A stretch of 64,000 nt of DNA, taken from contig CM040090.1 in the NCBI GenBank assembly GCA_022496805.1, forward strand, positions 13,820,001 to 13,884,000, given 5' to 3'. The position numbers and the translations under genes were made by a program. Under the pieces are notes generated by a model. The model had not been told where the DNA came from, searched no databases, and was given only the letters and a program-made list of their open reading frames with translations. Below, piece after piece: positions 46,601 through 58,609 of the stretch (position 1 is its first letter; each line of letters begins with the position of its first letter). This stretch comes from Pohlia nutans. Taxonomy: Eukaryota; Streptophyta; Bryopsida; Bryales; Mniaceae.

Positions 46601-47736
46601 CCTCGCCCCTCTAAATCCCCTCGACGTTAATGCACGCACTATTCTCATGGCCCTATTTCTTTGAAATTTTCATTTTTGGCATCCTTTATGCTTTTTTTGG
46701 GGTAAATTTTAATTTTTGAAAGCGTGTGGTCTCAAATTACTCTAGTAGGACCCTGTTGAGAATTTTAAACCCTTGGAAAAGGTAACCCCCAACAGGTCCA
46801 AAATAGGAGACAATTTTATCCTTATGCATTCATGTCAAGGGGGATCTAGAATCATGGCTTTGGCACCCTCTTCGGCACAATACAAAACTTTTTACATTAA
46901 TATTATTGTTATTATTATTTACATTGTGTCATTGTTGTAAAGGTTTAAAAATAGTGTTGAAGTAGTGTTGTTGTGTATTGTATTGAAATAATGTTGTTTC
47001 AATATTCTTTTTCCATTGTTGGAGTACTAAAATATTACTAAAGGATATTTAAATTGTATTAGCACTAAAAATATTAAAGATAGCAAAGAAGGAAGTTTGT
47101 GATGGAATTGAAGTAGCAATAAGTAAATTTCAAATTGAATAGATGTGTAGTAGCTTACTCATGCTTTTGGAGTACCGTACCTACGAGCAAAAATTCAAAA
47201 ATTATTTAAACAGTATCGAAACAATATCATAATGTTTTAATTGTGTGTTGATTTTTTTTTGAAAATAGAGATAAGATCCACAAAATTACTCTGTTCATTT
47301 AATAATAGTGAACACATTCAATAGCGGAATGAGGATACCACTTTAGTTGTGTCGTACAACCATTTTTCCGTTTTTTTACACATCATATCTTTTACGGCCG
47401 AAATTATGCTCTAATTTTGATTGATGTTATTATCATTTATTTATGCCTTAATAATTCAACTTCAAATCTGAATATTTTCAAAATTACAGGTTGCACATTT
47501 CCAGTTTAACTTTATGAGGCTCCTTTTAGTAGATTTTCAAAGTCTAACTCAACATTTTCTTCTCTAAATTGTCCTCAGTTGTAGCGATTTTATAATAAGT
47601 ATCAATTATATATATAAATGTTTAAGGAAGAGAGGGATGACAATTGATGTAGTTTAATTACAAACTTAACCAAAAAATTCACACCTAGTGCAACAAAAGC
47701 TCCAGTTATTCCAATTTTTCGATGAAAAATGTGCAA
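46601..47736. other. AT-rich interval, one repeat fragment
   Basis: 46635-46815 is the reverse-oriented relative of 33650-33830. From 46890 to 47730 there are TTATTATTATTTAC runs and no gene-like frame. Confidence 0.5.
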
Positions 47737-49277
47737 TTAACCCTTGGACAAAATGGGCAGTCACTACTATTTGGGCTGCGACCAGAAAATGGTCAATTGG
47801 TCACTTAGGAGTTAACCCCTGAAGAACCTAGGATCCTTGAATTTAAAATGACAAATTTAATCGAGAAAAATATAATGCAGATGGGTACAAATTTTATATC
47901 ATCAGAATATCATCAGATCTTAGTGAAGAACATTGCATGTGTTGATCGAAAGACAAATTTAAATAAGAACATTGCATTTGTTGATCGAATGACAAATTTA
48001 AATAAAAGAAAGCCTACTCAAAATTGCTATAAAAAAACATGAAGCCCAATTTGGGCTTCTTGGTCCTTTGGGGGTTAATCCTTTAGTGCCCAGCAAACCA
48101 CATTATGGTCACTACAACGTCCGAAATGCAATTAGCAGAGAATTCGTGAAAAATTGGAACATCAGTTTTGAAGTTCAGATTTGCTCACATACATTACGTA
48201 CCTTCCAGAAAAAGAAATTTTCAATTTGGAATTGTACAACTATCAAAATACCTATCAACAGAACGCGAAAATATTGCAAATACTTGAAAATACAGTAAAT
48301 ACTTACAAATACAACATATGTATTGTGTAGTATTTCTTGTGTTTGGAAGTTTGTTATCTTGTTTTATTTTTTTGGATTGTCTTCTCTTCTTCATCTTCCA
48401 TTAGTGTGTGTAATCCGATCTTGACTAATGTACCCACTCCTGTCAATTTTCAACGTATAAAATTTTGTCCTAAACCGTACATGGACAAGTCACTTTCACT
48501 TATAAATCTCACAATAATTATGTGTGAGTCTATTTTTGATATGAAAGATTGCAACGGAGAGGTGTTGACATAGGGCATAGCTGAACTTCTTTGCTTTTAT
48601 TTTTGAAAATTTACCTCAAATCATATTTAACTTTGAAGTCACACACCCCCCAAAATCTCGTTTTTGAGCGTGCATTATACAGTTCAAATACATACTATAA
48701 TCTTCCGATCCCACCATCGGATGATTCTCAAATTTTAACCCTTATAGGTCAGTAGGGGACCATATATACGATCACATATCTTACTTTTAACATACAGAAA
48801 ATGTACTGAAATTTAGCAAGACATACACCTTTGGATTGAATATTCTTCAACTAACATCTTTCATTTGGAGGTCCTTTAAATACCTCATCCTTATCATGCT
48901 CAAATACGACACCATATATGTAGAATACATGACCATTTTGCAACTTCTAAAGCAAGTAGTAGGTGCAATAATGATCTAAATCAAAATTGTCATGTGTCAT
49001 TGGATCGGGCTCAACACAAGTACAAACTTTCGTAACTAGAGTATACATCAATTCTTACACTTTGTATGTCAAATACACAAAAAATACCATGTTGCAACCC
49101 AAATGTGGCTTCTCAGATCTTTAAGGGTTAATAAAATGTGTGCTCTCGAGTTGAGAATAGAATTGTACGGTTACTTTCTAATTTAACCCATTCTATTTTT
49201 GGTAGTCTCAACCACAGTGAAAAAATCTACTGAAATCCAGGGCTCTGAGCTACAGTACCCTGGGCACTAAAGGGTTA
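47737..49277. mobile_element. Chain of TTAA-type elements sharing TTAA sites, with one nested
   Basis: TTAA sites at 47737, 47812, 48075 and 49274 separate three consecutive units. The first is a 71-bp unit starting CCCTTGGACAAAATG. The second, 47816-48074, is of the GGACCAAG subfamily (CCCCTGAAGAACCTAGGATC to TTGGTCCTTTGGGGG). The third, 48079-49273, is of the TTTAGTGCCCA family and ends GGGCACTAAAGGG. The third is opened by 48739-49127 (CCCTTATAGGTCAGTAGGGG to TCAGATCTTTAAGGG between two TTAA). None has an ORF of note. Confidence 0.78.
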
Positions 49278-49344
49278 AGAAGTAAACACACAGCGAAACA
49301 GTGACAGATCATCTTCAACCTTGAATCATCGATGTATGAACATT

Positions 49345-50516
49345 CTAGACACAAAGCACCAAATACTTAAAACGCCTCAGTACAAAATTGAAATAACAAG
49401 CTTCATCCTCGATACACCTGCAAGATAACGTGTGAAACTCAGCATAGTAGGGCATCCTCTCCACCACAATAGCCAACATGAAAGCCACAATTGTCATGGT
49501 TGCTTTTGGGTGGTGAACTATCCATTTCTTGGCCTCCAACACGGGCAGCACTATGAAATCAAATCTTCCAGGTTCACGTGCTGGCCGTGGAGCTGGTGCT
49601 CTTGTAAATGCCCTCTTGAACCAATTCAATACTGCCCCCTCCATGCCCAAATCAATCGTCAGCAAAGAATCTGAACAAACTTTTTGTATCTAAGTTGTGT
49701 GATCAAGCTCTAGACTTGTCAACCCCTAAAGGACCAAGGATTCATGGTTTCATAATGACAAATTTAATTGATTGTATTGTGAAAAATGCAATTCAACTGG
49801 GGCCAAGTTTTATATCATTGGAATCAGTGAAGAACTTTGTACATGTTGGTAAAAGCATAAATAAATTAAGTCCATACAAGACTTGCTCAAAAATGCTAAA
49901 AAAAAAAAACACATGAGACCCAATATGGGCTTCTTGGTCCTTTAGGAGTTAAACAACAAAGTCAGAATCACTAGACTCCCAAATGCAAGAGGCATAAAAA
50001 TTCATCAGTCAACAACCGGGTCTATTCCAGGGCACAAAACAGATAACCCTAAAACATCCACTTCAGTATCATCAAGTTGTTTTTTCAAGTAACAATAACT
50101 TAGAATGGTAAGGAATGCACCATGGATATAAGTTCATGACACAAGGGGGAGAGTAGTCTTGCACCAATGGCCCTTTGTCCGGTGGGCATTGGCTCATTGT
50201 CAAGACAAACAGACACTTTATTCACGCCGGCCTCAAAAGAGGACCGGAGTTTATATCTATCTTCATGCCACAAATAACACAAGTTTAGAACAATTGGTGA
50301 TATTTCACAGGAATGGATACATTAAAGGTCATTACGACGTTGTGATTTGGTCGGTTGCTTTGCAGCTTCCGCTGCAGCAAGTGTCACTTCGCCTTCGTCC
50401 CGTGATTTCCTACTCGACTCCTCTTGTCCAGCTTCGACATGAGAAAATCTTCTCATAAAATTCTGGATCGGAACAAGCTCCTCTGCTGAAGGGAGTTTTT
50501 CACTCGACTGTGCCAT
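49345..50516 (-). CDS. Tentative two-exon gene, single-pass membrane protein
   Basis: Exon 1 (50516-50336) encodes MAQSSEKLPSAEELVPIQNF, then a Ser/Arg/Glu-rich hydrophilic part. Exon 2 (49670-49345) follows a good acceptor (TTGTTCAG). It encodes LGMEGAVLNWFKRAF, a Pro/Arg-rich turn, FDFIVLPVLEAKKWIVHHPK and a membrane segment ATMTIVAFMLAIVVE before RMPYYAEFHTLSC. The chosen donor (C-GTAATG) is mediocre but keeps phase, and exon 1 is otherwise open. The protein would have 168 residues. Exon 2 could instead start at its own Met (GMEGAV), or splice again after HTLSCR (GTGTAT). I do not recognise the family. The intron contains a TTAA MITE and the first part of a dispersed repeat. Confidence 0.4.
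49719..49952. mobile_element. TTAA-type MITE, GGACCAAG subfamily
   Basis: Left TCAA then CCCCTAAAGGACCAAGGATT; right TTCTTGGTCCTTTAGGAG then TTAA. The body is colinear with the copy at 24985-25214. Confidence 0.85.
50155..50265. repeat. Dispersed repeat, inverted copy at 56.76 kb
   Basis: AGTCTTGCACCAATGGCCCT through GGTGGGCATTGGCTCATTGT, CACGCCGGCCTCAAAAGAGG to GGAGTTTATATCTATCTTC is the complement of 56762-56878 with few changes. The first 25 bases also recur at 21585-21609. In the antisense frame both long copies read RSSFEAGVNKVSV.LDNEP, with conserved frame, so a former coding sequence or an element end is possible. Confidence 0.7.
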
Positions 50517-50655
50517 GTTAGTGGCACCTCGAGCACCTTCTCTCCTCCTCCTTCAGTCTTTTCTTCTCTGTGCTGAAATCGTTCGATATGGAAAAGCAGG
50601 CACAACAAAAGCATGATTCAAATTTTAATCCAAAACTCTTTGTTACACAGAAAGT

Positions 50656-50913
50656 TTAAAGTGGATTCCCTGTGACGTTTTTCCCTACATACACAGGGAA
50701 TTTGTAAAGAGTCCACAGGAAAGAACAAAGACACACAGGGAAAACTGAGACACAGGGAACACTCAGTTTTTCCCTGTGGCATGTTTCAATTTTCCTTGTG
50801 TGTCTCAATATTCCCTGTGTGTCTTTGTTCTTTCTTGTGGACTCTTTACAAATTCCCTGTGTGTTTCATTACACAGGGAATACACACGGAAACACACAGG
50901 GAATCCACTTTAA
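50656..50913. mobile_element. TTAA-flanked foldback built from ACACAGGGAA units
   Basis: TTAA then AGTGGATTCCCTGTG on the left; CACAGGGAATCCACT then TTAA on the right. The arms hold at least ten copies of CACAGGGAA or its complement TTCCCTGTG, plus GAGTCCACA(G/A)GAAAGAAC. It shares the TTAA target but not the CCC(C/T)TAAA ends of the main group. No ORF. Confidence 0.75.
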
Positions 50914-50917
50914 GCTC

Positions 50918-51986
50918 CTGGTGTTAGAGCTCAAACGTCCACAAGAAATTGTCTGTAACAGGAAATTTATAAAGAAAAACTGTGATAGAATTAATATCTA
51001 TGTAGCATATGTATCTCAGAGAGCTTCTAATCCGTATGGAAAATAGGTCAGTTTACTCCTCCGGCTTCAAGTTCTACATACGGATGCCTGTAAACCCTAG
51101 CCCTGCACTCTATCATGTTCAGAGATTGCTATAACAGCGTCTCGATTCGGCAACTCGTCAAAGTGAGCTCGCCGTGACTTGGCGAGGCTTCCAAGTCTGC
51201 AATCAGAAGAACTAACGTCCTTTTTCTATGAATGGAAAGTGCTAGTTCGACGCAACAAACATCTCTTTCTGTAAAATGTCATCAGTAACAATCCATGAAG
51301 GCGCTATACAATAATGTGATACGAAACAACAGATCCTTCAAAACAGCAATCAGCGAAAACATGATTCGGCGGGCCGGATTAAATTAGAGACTACTGAGTA
51401 AAAATTCAATGAGGCAGATTCAAACCTAAATGAACGGTTGCGGAGAGACAGTCCGGAATTGAATGCACCGATTTTTCAGACATCAACAGTATGTAATCTC
51501 CTCTCTTTCTAACATCACATGCATATCGAACTTAACATTTAATCGGAGATATGCTCATGCAGCCATCTGACCTAATTCCTTAGAGGAAGTCGAGCGGATG
51601 CAAATGGAAAGAGCAGTAATGTCCACGTAGGTCAATTTCTCCTAGTCATTCATCCACGTAAGATCTTCACCGGTCCAGGTCATCGTCGTCGTGCTCTCTG
51701 ATTTGAAGTTAGGGTTTGGTGCAGGCACGATCATCTCTTTTGTAGCGATGCTTTTTCCAAGTAGATTTCTAACGTCAATGCGAGCGAGCGTCATCATGCA
51801 TACAATTTGCTCCAACAACAAAATTCAGACTCTGATTCTTGTGTGCAAAAATAGGTTGTCTTTTTATACAAAGTTACATAGAATACATCGAGAGTGTGCT
51901 GGCACTCTCTTGAATCTCCAGAGTCCAGAGATTCGTTGTGTTTGATGTCTGATTGTATCAATCATCCATGTATTATCAACAATTAA
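50918..51986. other. Interval without recognised gene
   Basis: No recognisable product. The first part may belong to the 5' side of the tentative minus-strand gene; the last part is downstream of the small-protein gene ending at 51987. Confidence 0.4.
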
Positions 51987-52313
51987 TTACAGCCAAAATC
52001 TCCAGGTGGTGTTCTTCGACTTCGCCACTCGCTTCCGAGGAACCCTAACCACAAGGAGTTTCCCATCGGATTCCTTGATAGTGATGCGCTCGTAATCGCA
52101 GCACTCATCGGAGTTGACGAAGAGCCTCTTCCGTGCATCACTCGTGCCCTCCACCATGAACTCTTGGTAGGTCCAATCCATACAGAGCTCCATGGCGTAC
52201 TCGCCGCCTATTTTCACACTGGCGAGTCGACAGAAGCAATTCCGCCCGCCGACTTTCATTCTCAGCGGCTGCTCTGTCTCGTTCACGATCATGGTTGTCA
52301 CCTTGGTTGCCAT
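51987..52313 (-). CDS. Small conserved protein, paralogue 1 (108 residues, single exon)
   Basis: Starts at ATG 52313 (the in-frame extension has only GTG): MATKVTTMIVNETEQPLRMK. Shared with paralogue 2: TTMIVNETE, MKVG.RNCF, AMELC.(D/N)WT(Y/F)QEF, VNSD(E/D)CCDYERIT and a WRFW end. Five Cys, including the CC pair, and two strongly alternating hydrophobic segments suggest a compact beta-rich soluble domain; no signal peptide or membrane segment. I do not recognise a named family. Conservation of frame, of the C-terminal WRFW and of spacing between two copies 8 kb apart supports a real gene. Surrounding DNA is duplicated too. Confidence 0.72.
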   Translation of the reverse strand: MATKVTTMIVNETEQPLRMKVGGRNCFCRLASVKIGGEYAMELCMDWTYQEFMVEGTSDARKRLFVNSDECCDYERITIKESDGKLLVVRVPRKRVAKSKNTTWRFWL

Positions 52314-52579
52314 CTTCACAAAGTGGAGCCTCTTGGATGATTGAGGTGAGCTATTGCACTGTGGAAATTTGAAATCGCGATTGAGTGATTCCTAGCAGGA
52401 ATTGAAATGGAAACCAAAGGAAGATTGCGGACACTGAATTGAAGAACAGATTGTGAAGGAATGATTGAAGTCGAAAGCGGAGTACCATCACTGGAAGGAG
52501 AAGCGACGCTTCTGACTGCCGTTGGAGGTACTCTTCAGTCGGAAAGGACACAACAGACAAATTAAAGTGTTGCTTGTCA

Positions 52580-52935
52580 GTTGGGGAGGACACAACAGAC
52601 AAATAAAAGCCGGATTCTCCGTCGGTCAGAAGCGTCGCATTTCCTACTAGTGCATTGTTATATTGTGATGAGTAATTTTGTCGAAAATTATGCCGGCAAT
52701 AGTCTGCCATGCATTGCAACAGAGTGGAGGAAACACAGTGTCGGCGCGGATCTGTCATGCAGCGTCGCTACTGTAGTCGATTCCCCGACTCTCCGAGTGC
52801 CCAGCTGTCGGTACGTGGGCTCAGCAGACTTTATCCTTTGTACCGACATTAGATTCCCATTTGACTCCCCTTTGACTTACCAGTTGCACTGTTCATCTCC
52901 TTTCCACTCAACTTCCAAGCATTGTACCGTTTTTG
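52580..52935. repeat. Duplicated segments shared with 56.6 and 57.8 kb
   Basis: 52690-52780 (CTGCCATGCATTGCAAC, GGAAACACAGTGTCGGC, CATGCAGCGTCG) matches 56615-56705. 52836-52932 (GATTCCCATTTGACTCCCCT, GTTCATCTCCTTTCCACTCA) matches 57808-57906. These are upstream of paralogue 1, so promoter-side DNA of the gene family has been copied and scattered. Confidence 0.65.
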
Positions 52936-52966
52936 GAAAAGTATTTTGAATGTTTTTCCTGGTTAT

Positions 52967-53270
52967 TAGAGTTAACCGAAAAGAAGGCCATGAAACCTGC
53001 CTTTTTGCCCTCCTTCTAACCTCTCTTTTGAGCTATAGTTGGACTGAATAGTGTCGTGTCATGACTTGTCTCCTTGTGGGCCATGGGCTTGGAGCTTCGG
53101 TAGGAGGTGTGGGAGTCATTGTTAGGTGTGGAGAATAATGACAGTGGCTTGCTTTAGATCGTTTCGTGAACTAGTTTTTGGTCTATTTATATTTCCATAT
53201 GAGTTCAAGAGGAGTTCAAGAGGAATTTGCTAAAACTTTCCTCTTTGAACTGACTTTTTGGTTAACTCTA
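52967..53270. mobile_element. TA-flanked MITE, TIR GAGTTAACCGAAAA, copy 1
   Basis: TA then GAGTTAACCGAAAAGAAG; right TTTTTGGTTAACTC then TA. Shares ends with the copies at 60571-61015 and 63268-63703, but the interior differs (CATGACTTGTCTCCTTGTGG). Confidence 0.78.
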
Positions 53271-53328
53271 TTGATTTCTTCTTTTCTTGTATGGTATTTC
53301 TAAATCTAATACCAATTCTTAAAAGTAT

Positions 53329-53867
53329 TTAACTCTTCAATGTCTCGATCAACACTCTTTTCAGAAAAGCATTATAAAATGTTTGATGAAAATAAAAAAC
53401 GGGGTTGATGTTCAAAGCAAAGTTGTAAATGTCAATGTGAAGATCACATATGTACAATTGAATTTATTCTATTTTAATATTTTTAAAATAAATTTGCAAG
53501 GTTTTCTCTTGAAATTCAATTTAAAATCCCAAATTAGCACAATTTAAAAAAAATGTGGTGATGAAATTGGAATAACATGCACTACGAGATGGTATGGTTT
53601 CCATTATTTAATACTACTTGTTCTGGAAAATCATATTTAAGATCTCACTTTTTGAACTAAGAATGAAATTTGACATAAACCAATTTTGTTGTTTTTCTAA
53701 AAATCATAATAACCTATTTTGAAGATCCAAACCGTACATAGGATAGTCAACTTGCTCAAAAACCAAGAGAAATTTTGGTGAATGAAAACTGTCCTATTTA
53801 GATGTGAATATAGGAGTTTTAATATGTGCGTCGTCCACATAGTGGACATTGGCGATTAAAGGGTTGA
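53329..53867. mobile_element. TTAA-type element with decayed left end
   Basis: TTAA then CTCTTCAATGTC; right GACATTGGCGATTAAAGGG then TTGA. The right end fits the main group. The interior resembles 35.8-36.08 kb in reverse (TTCTCTTGAAATTCAATT, ATGGTATGGTTTCCATTATT). Confidence 0.55.
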
Positions 53868-54135
53868 ATGAAGTTATGAGAGTCTCCTCTCCATTCATTC
53901 ATGTCGTAAGGTGAAATGTACTATAATTGTCTCCTCCTATTCAAAGTAGGATAATTCAATAGGCATATGATCTCCATATTCAAAGTAGAATGGATATTCT
54001 AAAATTGTTTAAGTATGAAGAATTAAAAAAAAAACCAAGTGTAGTTATATTTTGAAATGTCAAAGTTACTAAGTTTGGAAATTTGAAAGGTAAAGTTTTC
54101 ATTGTAGAGAAGGAATGCAATGAAGTCAACAAAGT

Positions 54136-54376
54136 TTATTTCCTAAAGGACCAAAAAGCCCAAATTAGGTGTCATGTTTTTTTAAGCAGTTTTGAGTAGG
54201 TCTTGTGTGAATTTCCTTTCTTTTGAATTTATTTGTATCTTGACCTACACATGCAATGTTCTTTACTAATTCCGGTGATATAAAATTTGGTCCTATTTCA
54301 ATTGTATTTTCCGTAATTTATGATTGATTGGATTTGTCATTTTAATACCATGAGCCCTTGGTCCTTTAGGGGTTAT
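54136..54376. mobile_element. TTAA-type MITE flanked by TTAT
   Basis: Left TTAT then TTCCTAAAGGACCAAAAAGC; right CCCTTGGTCCTTTAGGGG then TTAT. GGACCAAG subfamily, reversed. The same TTAT on both sides may be a variant target rather than decay. Confidence 0.78.
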
Positions 54377-54441
54377 GGAAGAATCAATAAAGTGGGAAAA
54401 CTTCAAGATACGTATGGGCAATTTCCTATGCCGACTGTGTG

Positions 54442-54864
54442 TTAGAGCAAGCCCAGCAGTTACAGAGAAAACATTTCCGCCAAACATCAATTTGAAGGCC
54501 ATTTTTAATATGGAGGAATGTATTACATGAAGTACCCCAGCAGCATTCCTGGAGCGAACATCAAGGCAACTTATAAAATGAAGATTTTATATAAAGTTAC
54601 TTGATGACCTTGAAGCACGGGCCGGTGAATAGTCTTCAAGCTCGTTATTTAATTGTTGATTGAGCATATTTGCTTGCTTGGTGTGAGAAATTTGCTTGCG
54701 CCAAAGCTTCTCTGGATGGCGGGCAAACCTCAAACTTTGGCTTCAAAAACTATTATTTAGCGTTGGTGGGTAGTTGCTGGGCCAAACTTCGAAGCAAGTG
54801 GAGATGAGTACACCAAATCTTGGCGTTGGTCCCTCCAAAACACATGCTGCTGGGCATGCTCTTA
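54442..54864. mobile_element. TTA-flanked Harbinger-type MITE, 417 bp
   Basis: TTA then GAGCAAGCCCAGCAGTTAC; right GCTGCTGGGCATGCTC then TTA. The same family as 62680-63096, with shared interior GAACATCAAGGCAAC, TTGATGACCTTGAAGCA and AAGCTTCTCTGGATGGCG. It interrupts a duplicated segment (54377-54441) related to 58400-58466. Confidence 0.8.
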
Positions 54865-57807
54865 GGTAATTGTTTTTATTGGAATGGTTATCGGTGTAGA
54901 GCACCGATGACCGGTTCCAGTAAATGATTACCGGACATAACCGGTTTCTTTCTGAGTCAAGCCGTGTACTAGTGACCAGTATAGCCGGTCATCTTCACAG
55001 AATGTCGTTTTCATTGTTTGAATTTCAAATTCGAATTTCATTTTTGAGTGTTGTTTTGCAATTGAGCACGATGGAGGGACGATTGAAGGCGATAGAGCAT
55101 TGATTCGGTTGTGTTCTGTGAGTAGTTCTTTCGTTTCATTTTGTTTTCAAAATTGGTATGTTTTTGCAATGGCCGGAGAGAAGTGTCCTGAATTTATTGT
55201 CTTCATGCCATGATGGCCGGTTTTTGAAATTAGATAGAACTGCAGGAGTGGATTCGGGTGCTTCTTTATCAACCGCTAATTCATTTTCGTTTTTCAGCCT
55301 TGGTATGGAGTTTGATGATGATGAATTAGCTTCTCAGGATGCTGCGTTTTCTCTGTCGTCATTGCATGTTACTAAGAGAGGGATCGGAATAGAGTTTCAG
55401 GGAATGGTCCGATAGTAATTGGCAGTAGACGATGCTCTTCGTTCTATGAAATTTACTAGAGTTTAGAGACGTCGTCGTTGATTACTGTTCCTGAACGCTG
55501 CGACACTGGCTCTAGTTTGATTTTAGAATCGAAGGATGGATATGAGAGTGTTGAAGAACCGAGCAGCTCTGGTGTCATGTGCGACGCCATTGAATCTGAA
55601 TTCCAGACTTCATTAAATAGTTGTTTCTCTCATTAGAGCTTGTTTCTTGTAAACTGAAAATTTTGAAATAAAAAAAAAAGCAAGATTACATTAGTGTCGA
55701 TCTGTAGCACTGGCCATCTGGCTTACTAGATTCAAATCGTCATTCATAGATTTCATAATGTTGCATGTATCTTTGGATTGAGTACATTTTTTGGACGAAA
55801 TGGATGAGATTCATCTTTGAAAGTGTCACATCATTGTCTACGAGGCTTCTCATAACCGGTTTCAAGTTGTTCATAACCGTCTCTGCTGAGAGGCAATCGC
55901 TGAGTGCTACGTCGAAATGACTAAGGAAGAAACCGGTTGTGTGCCAAATTCCTATGCCGACTAAGCAATTGTGTGAAAAGTCAACGATCACCGCTCTCGA
56001 GGATAAAAGGTACTTGAACCTATTGGTGTAAAATGACATGCTAGAAATCTTGCATTAGAATTAAATTGATGCAGAAAGTCGATCTGCTTTGCTGGAAAGC
56101 ATAATTGCCACGTTCACGAATGGACCACCCAGCAACATTCAAGCTAGCTTGTCAACGGAGCCCTTGACAGGTGATTGTCATGCCGAATCACAAAGACTGT
56201 ACGTCTAGAGCCTGCAAGCAAGCAGAGGTCAAAACAGCTGCGAAGAAGCAGCGACTTACAAGTATCTTGATGGAATTCAAAACCCTATCGTAAGCTGCAA
56301 CTTCTCTTCTGGTAAAGCTCGTGTGGCATGGAAAGTCTAAGGGCGGGCGCTCAGGTACGTAGCATACCACTCTATACCACACTAGTCAGTTCCATTTTCA
56401 AAAACAGTGTCAAAAACTTTGACACAAAGCCCTTTAATTCCAAGATCTGATGTTTTGATATTACATTTTCTATTGGCACTCTAGTAATTACAAAATAAAT
56501 GAGGGAAGACTGCAGACACAGAATTTTGAATGAATGATTGATGTACGTACGTCGAGAGCAGAGTACCATTGTTGTATCCGTCACTTATTATTGTGATTTT
56601 TGCGAAGTTTATGCCGGAAATGGTCTGCCATGCATTGCAACCGAGTGAAGGAAACACGATGTCGATGCAGTCGGCACAGATCTATCGTGCAGCGTCGACA
56701 CGGAGATTCCCCGACTGGAGATTCCGGTTGTCGGTGGGCTCAGCAGACTTTCTTCCTAGGGAGATCAGATAGATATGAACTCCGGTCCTCTTTCGAGGCC
56801 GGCGTGAATAAAGTGTCTGTTCGTCTTGACAATGAGCCAGTGCCCACCGGACAAAGGGCCATTGGTGCAAGACTACTAGGGAGATCACTCAATGTATTCC
56901 TCATAAACCACGTGCGATCAAATCTTTGATCCCCTATCTTATATTGTAAAGAATCAATCAAATGATTTGAAAAAAAATTATAGTATGGTTTTTTGTGTTG
57001 AAAGTTCATATTGTGAATTTTTGTGAATTTTTTTAATTTTAAATAATTGCTTATAATTTATTTAAGAAAATAAATACATTAGAGTTATCCGTAATCTAAA
57101 GGGTTGAGTGGGCCTTAGTTTAACTAAAATTTGGAGAAACAAGAACTACTGAAAGAAGTTTTAGGAAATCAAAAGAATGGGTGAGTGGGGGACGGTTTAG
57201 GTATATATAGCTAGAATCTATTGCCAAAAAAAGGGCTAGCAATCACCTTCTTCATGTGTGAAGATGAATAATTAAAACTTGGGTTAAGAAAAAATTTAGC
57301 ACCAATTTTGGTGCTTTCAAAGTTTGAATCCACAGTTTGTTTTTAGTGCCCGACACACGTTCTTTTTTGAGGATTATTGTCACTATTCACTCAAACTATG
57401 GTCCACTCACTCACTTTTGAGGGACTTTACGGATAACTCTATTGTTCATCGAATTATTATTTTTAAACCCCCTATCTTGCATTGTAAAAAATATCTTTAA
57501 ATTAACCATAATTGAAGGCTCAATTATAGTTCATGTATACCAAAGTTGAATGTTGTTGTCATTCAAATGTAATCTTGATAAACACTTGAAGTGAAAATAC
57601 AACCATTTTTAGTTCAATCTTCAAATTGTGTTTTTAGACGTGGTGTTAAATTTAATTGAATAAAGGGTTCTTTTCAAATAAAAGATATAATAATTATGTG
57701 ACAACATTCAAAAAAAATATTAAAAAGTAATAGGGGGTTGAAATATCACTTGATTGCACGTGGTTTGCATTGAATACATTGAGTGACCTTCTTAGGACTT
57801 TATTATT
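54865..57807. other. Duplicated, mostly non-coding region
   Basis: 54890-54960 has several ACCGGTT(A/T) motifs. A plus frame at 55158-55415 (LGMEFDDDELASQDAAFSLS) has a coding-like look but no partner exon or known family. 56068-56340 matches 58576-59150 (GCAGAAAGTCGATCTGCTTT, AATGGACCACCC, GTGATTGTCATGC, AGCTCGTGTGGCATGGAAAG). 56604-56710 matches 52.69 kb. 56762-56878 is the inverse of the 50.2-kb repeat. 57000-57800 is AT-rich. Confidence 0.5.
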
Positions 57808-58609
57808 TGTACCAATGGTAGATTCCCATTGACTCCCCTTTGTCATACCAATTGCATTGTTCATCTCCTTTCAAGGATTTCCACTCAATTTCCGAGCATT
57901 GTAGTGTATCGACCATTTGAAAAGGTTTTTTGAACCTCCTGTTTTATTAAAATAACTTTTGAATAGCCCTCAAATTTGACCTTGGTGGACCCACTTGGTC
58001 TCCAGCTGTTGGGCATATCACTAGAAGGAGAAGGCGTCGCTTTTCACTCGGTAGGTGAGTCAAATGGCCCCACTTAGCACTCACAACTGAACCGCTCAAG
58101 ACTTGGTGAATTTGATTTGTCACGTAGGACAAATGTGTACAATGAACTCTGACATTGTTTTGAGTGAGAAGTGACGCCTTTGCTAGTAGTGTACCACTAG
58201 AATGAAATGTGTTGTTTTTCACTTACTATTATAAATGGAAAAGAAATGAAACAGCGCCATGCACATGGGCTCTGTTAGTGCCGATGAGTAGTTTTGGTCA
58301 CAAGAAGACAGAAACAAAAGTATAATATTCTGCCACTATTCACTGTTCCCACGAAATGAGGAACGAAAAAACGACAGGTTTGCTACCAGTGTAGTCTTAT
58401 GGAAGAAAGCAATGAAGTGAGAAAGCTTCAAGATATGAATGGGCAAATTCCCATGCCGACTATGTACCATTTTGTAAGGGAAAAAAAAAGCAGTGTCACT
58501 CGATCACCGCCTTTCTAGAGGATAACTAATTGGACTAGACTGATGATGCACCAGAAATCGTGCAGTAGAATAAAATTGATGCAGAAAGTCGATCTGCTTT
58601 GCTGGAAAG
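57808..58609. other. Duplicated non-coding segment
   Basis: 57808-57906 matches 52836-52932. 58400-58466 matches 54377-54441 (CTTCAAGATA, ATGCCGACT). 58576-58609 matches 56068-56100. No gene. Confidence 0.5.

Noticed and set aside
50656..50913. CRISPR-like array
   Set aside because: The short repeated motif occurs in both orientations within a foldback in a eukaryotic genome; spacing is irregular and no cas genes are near.
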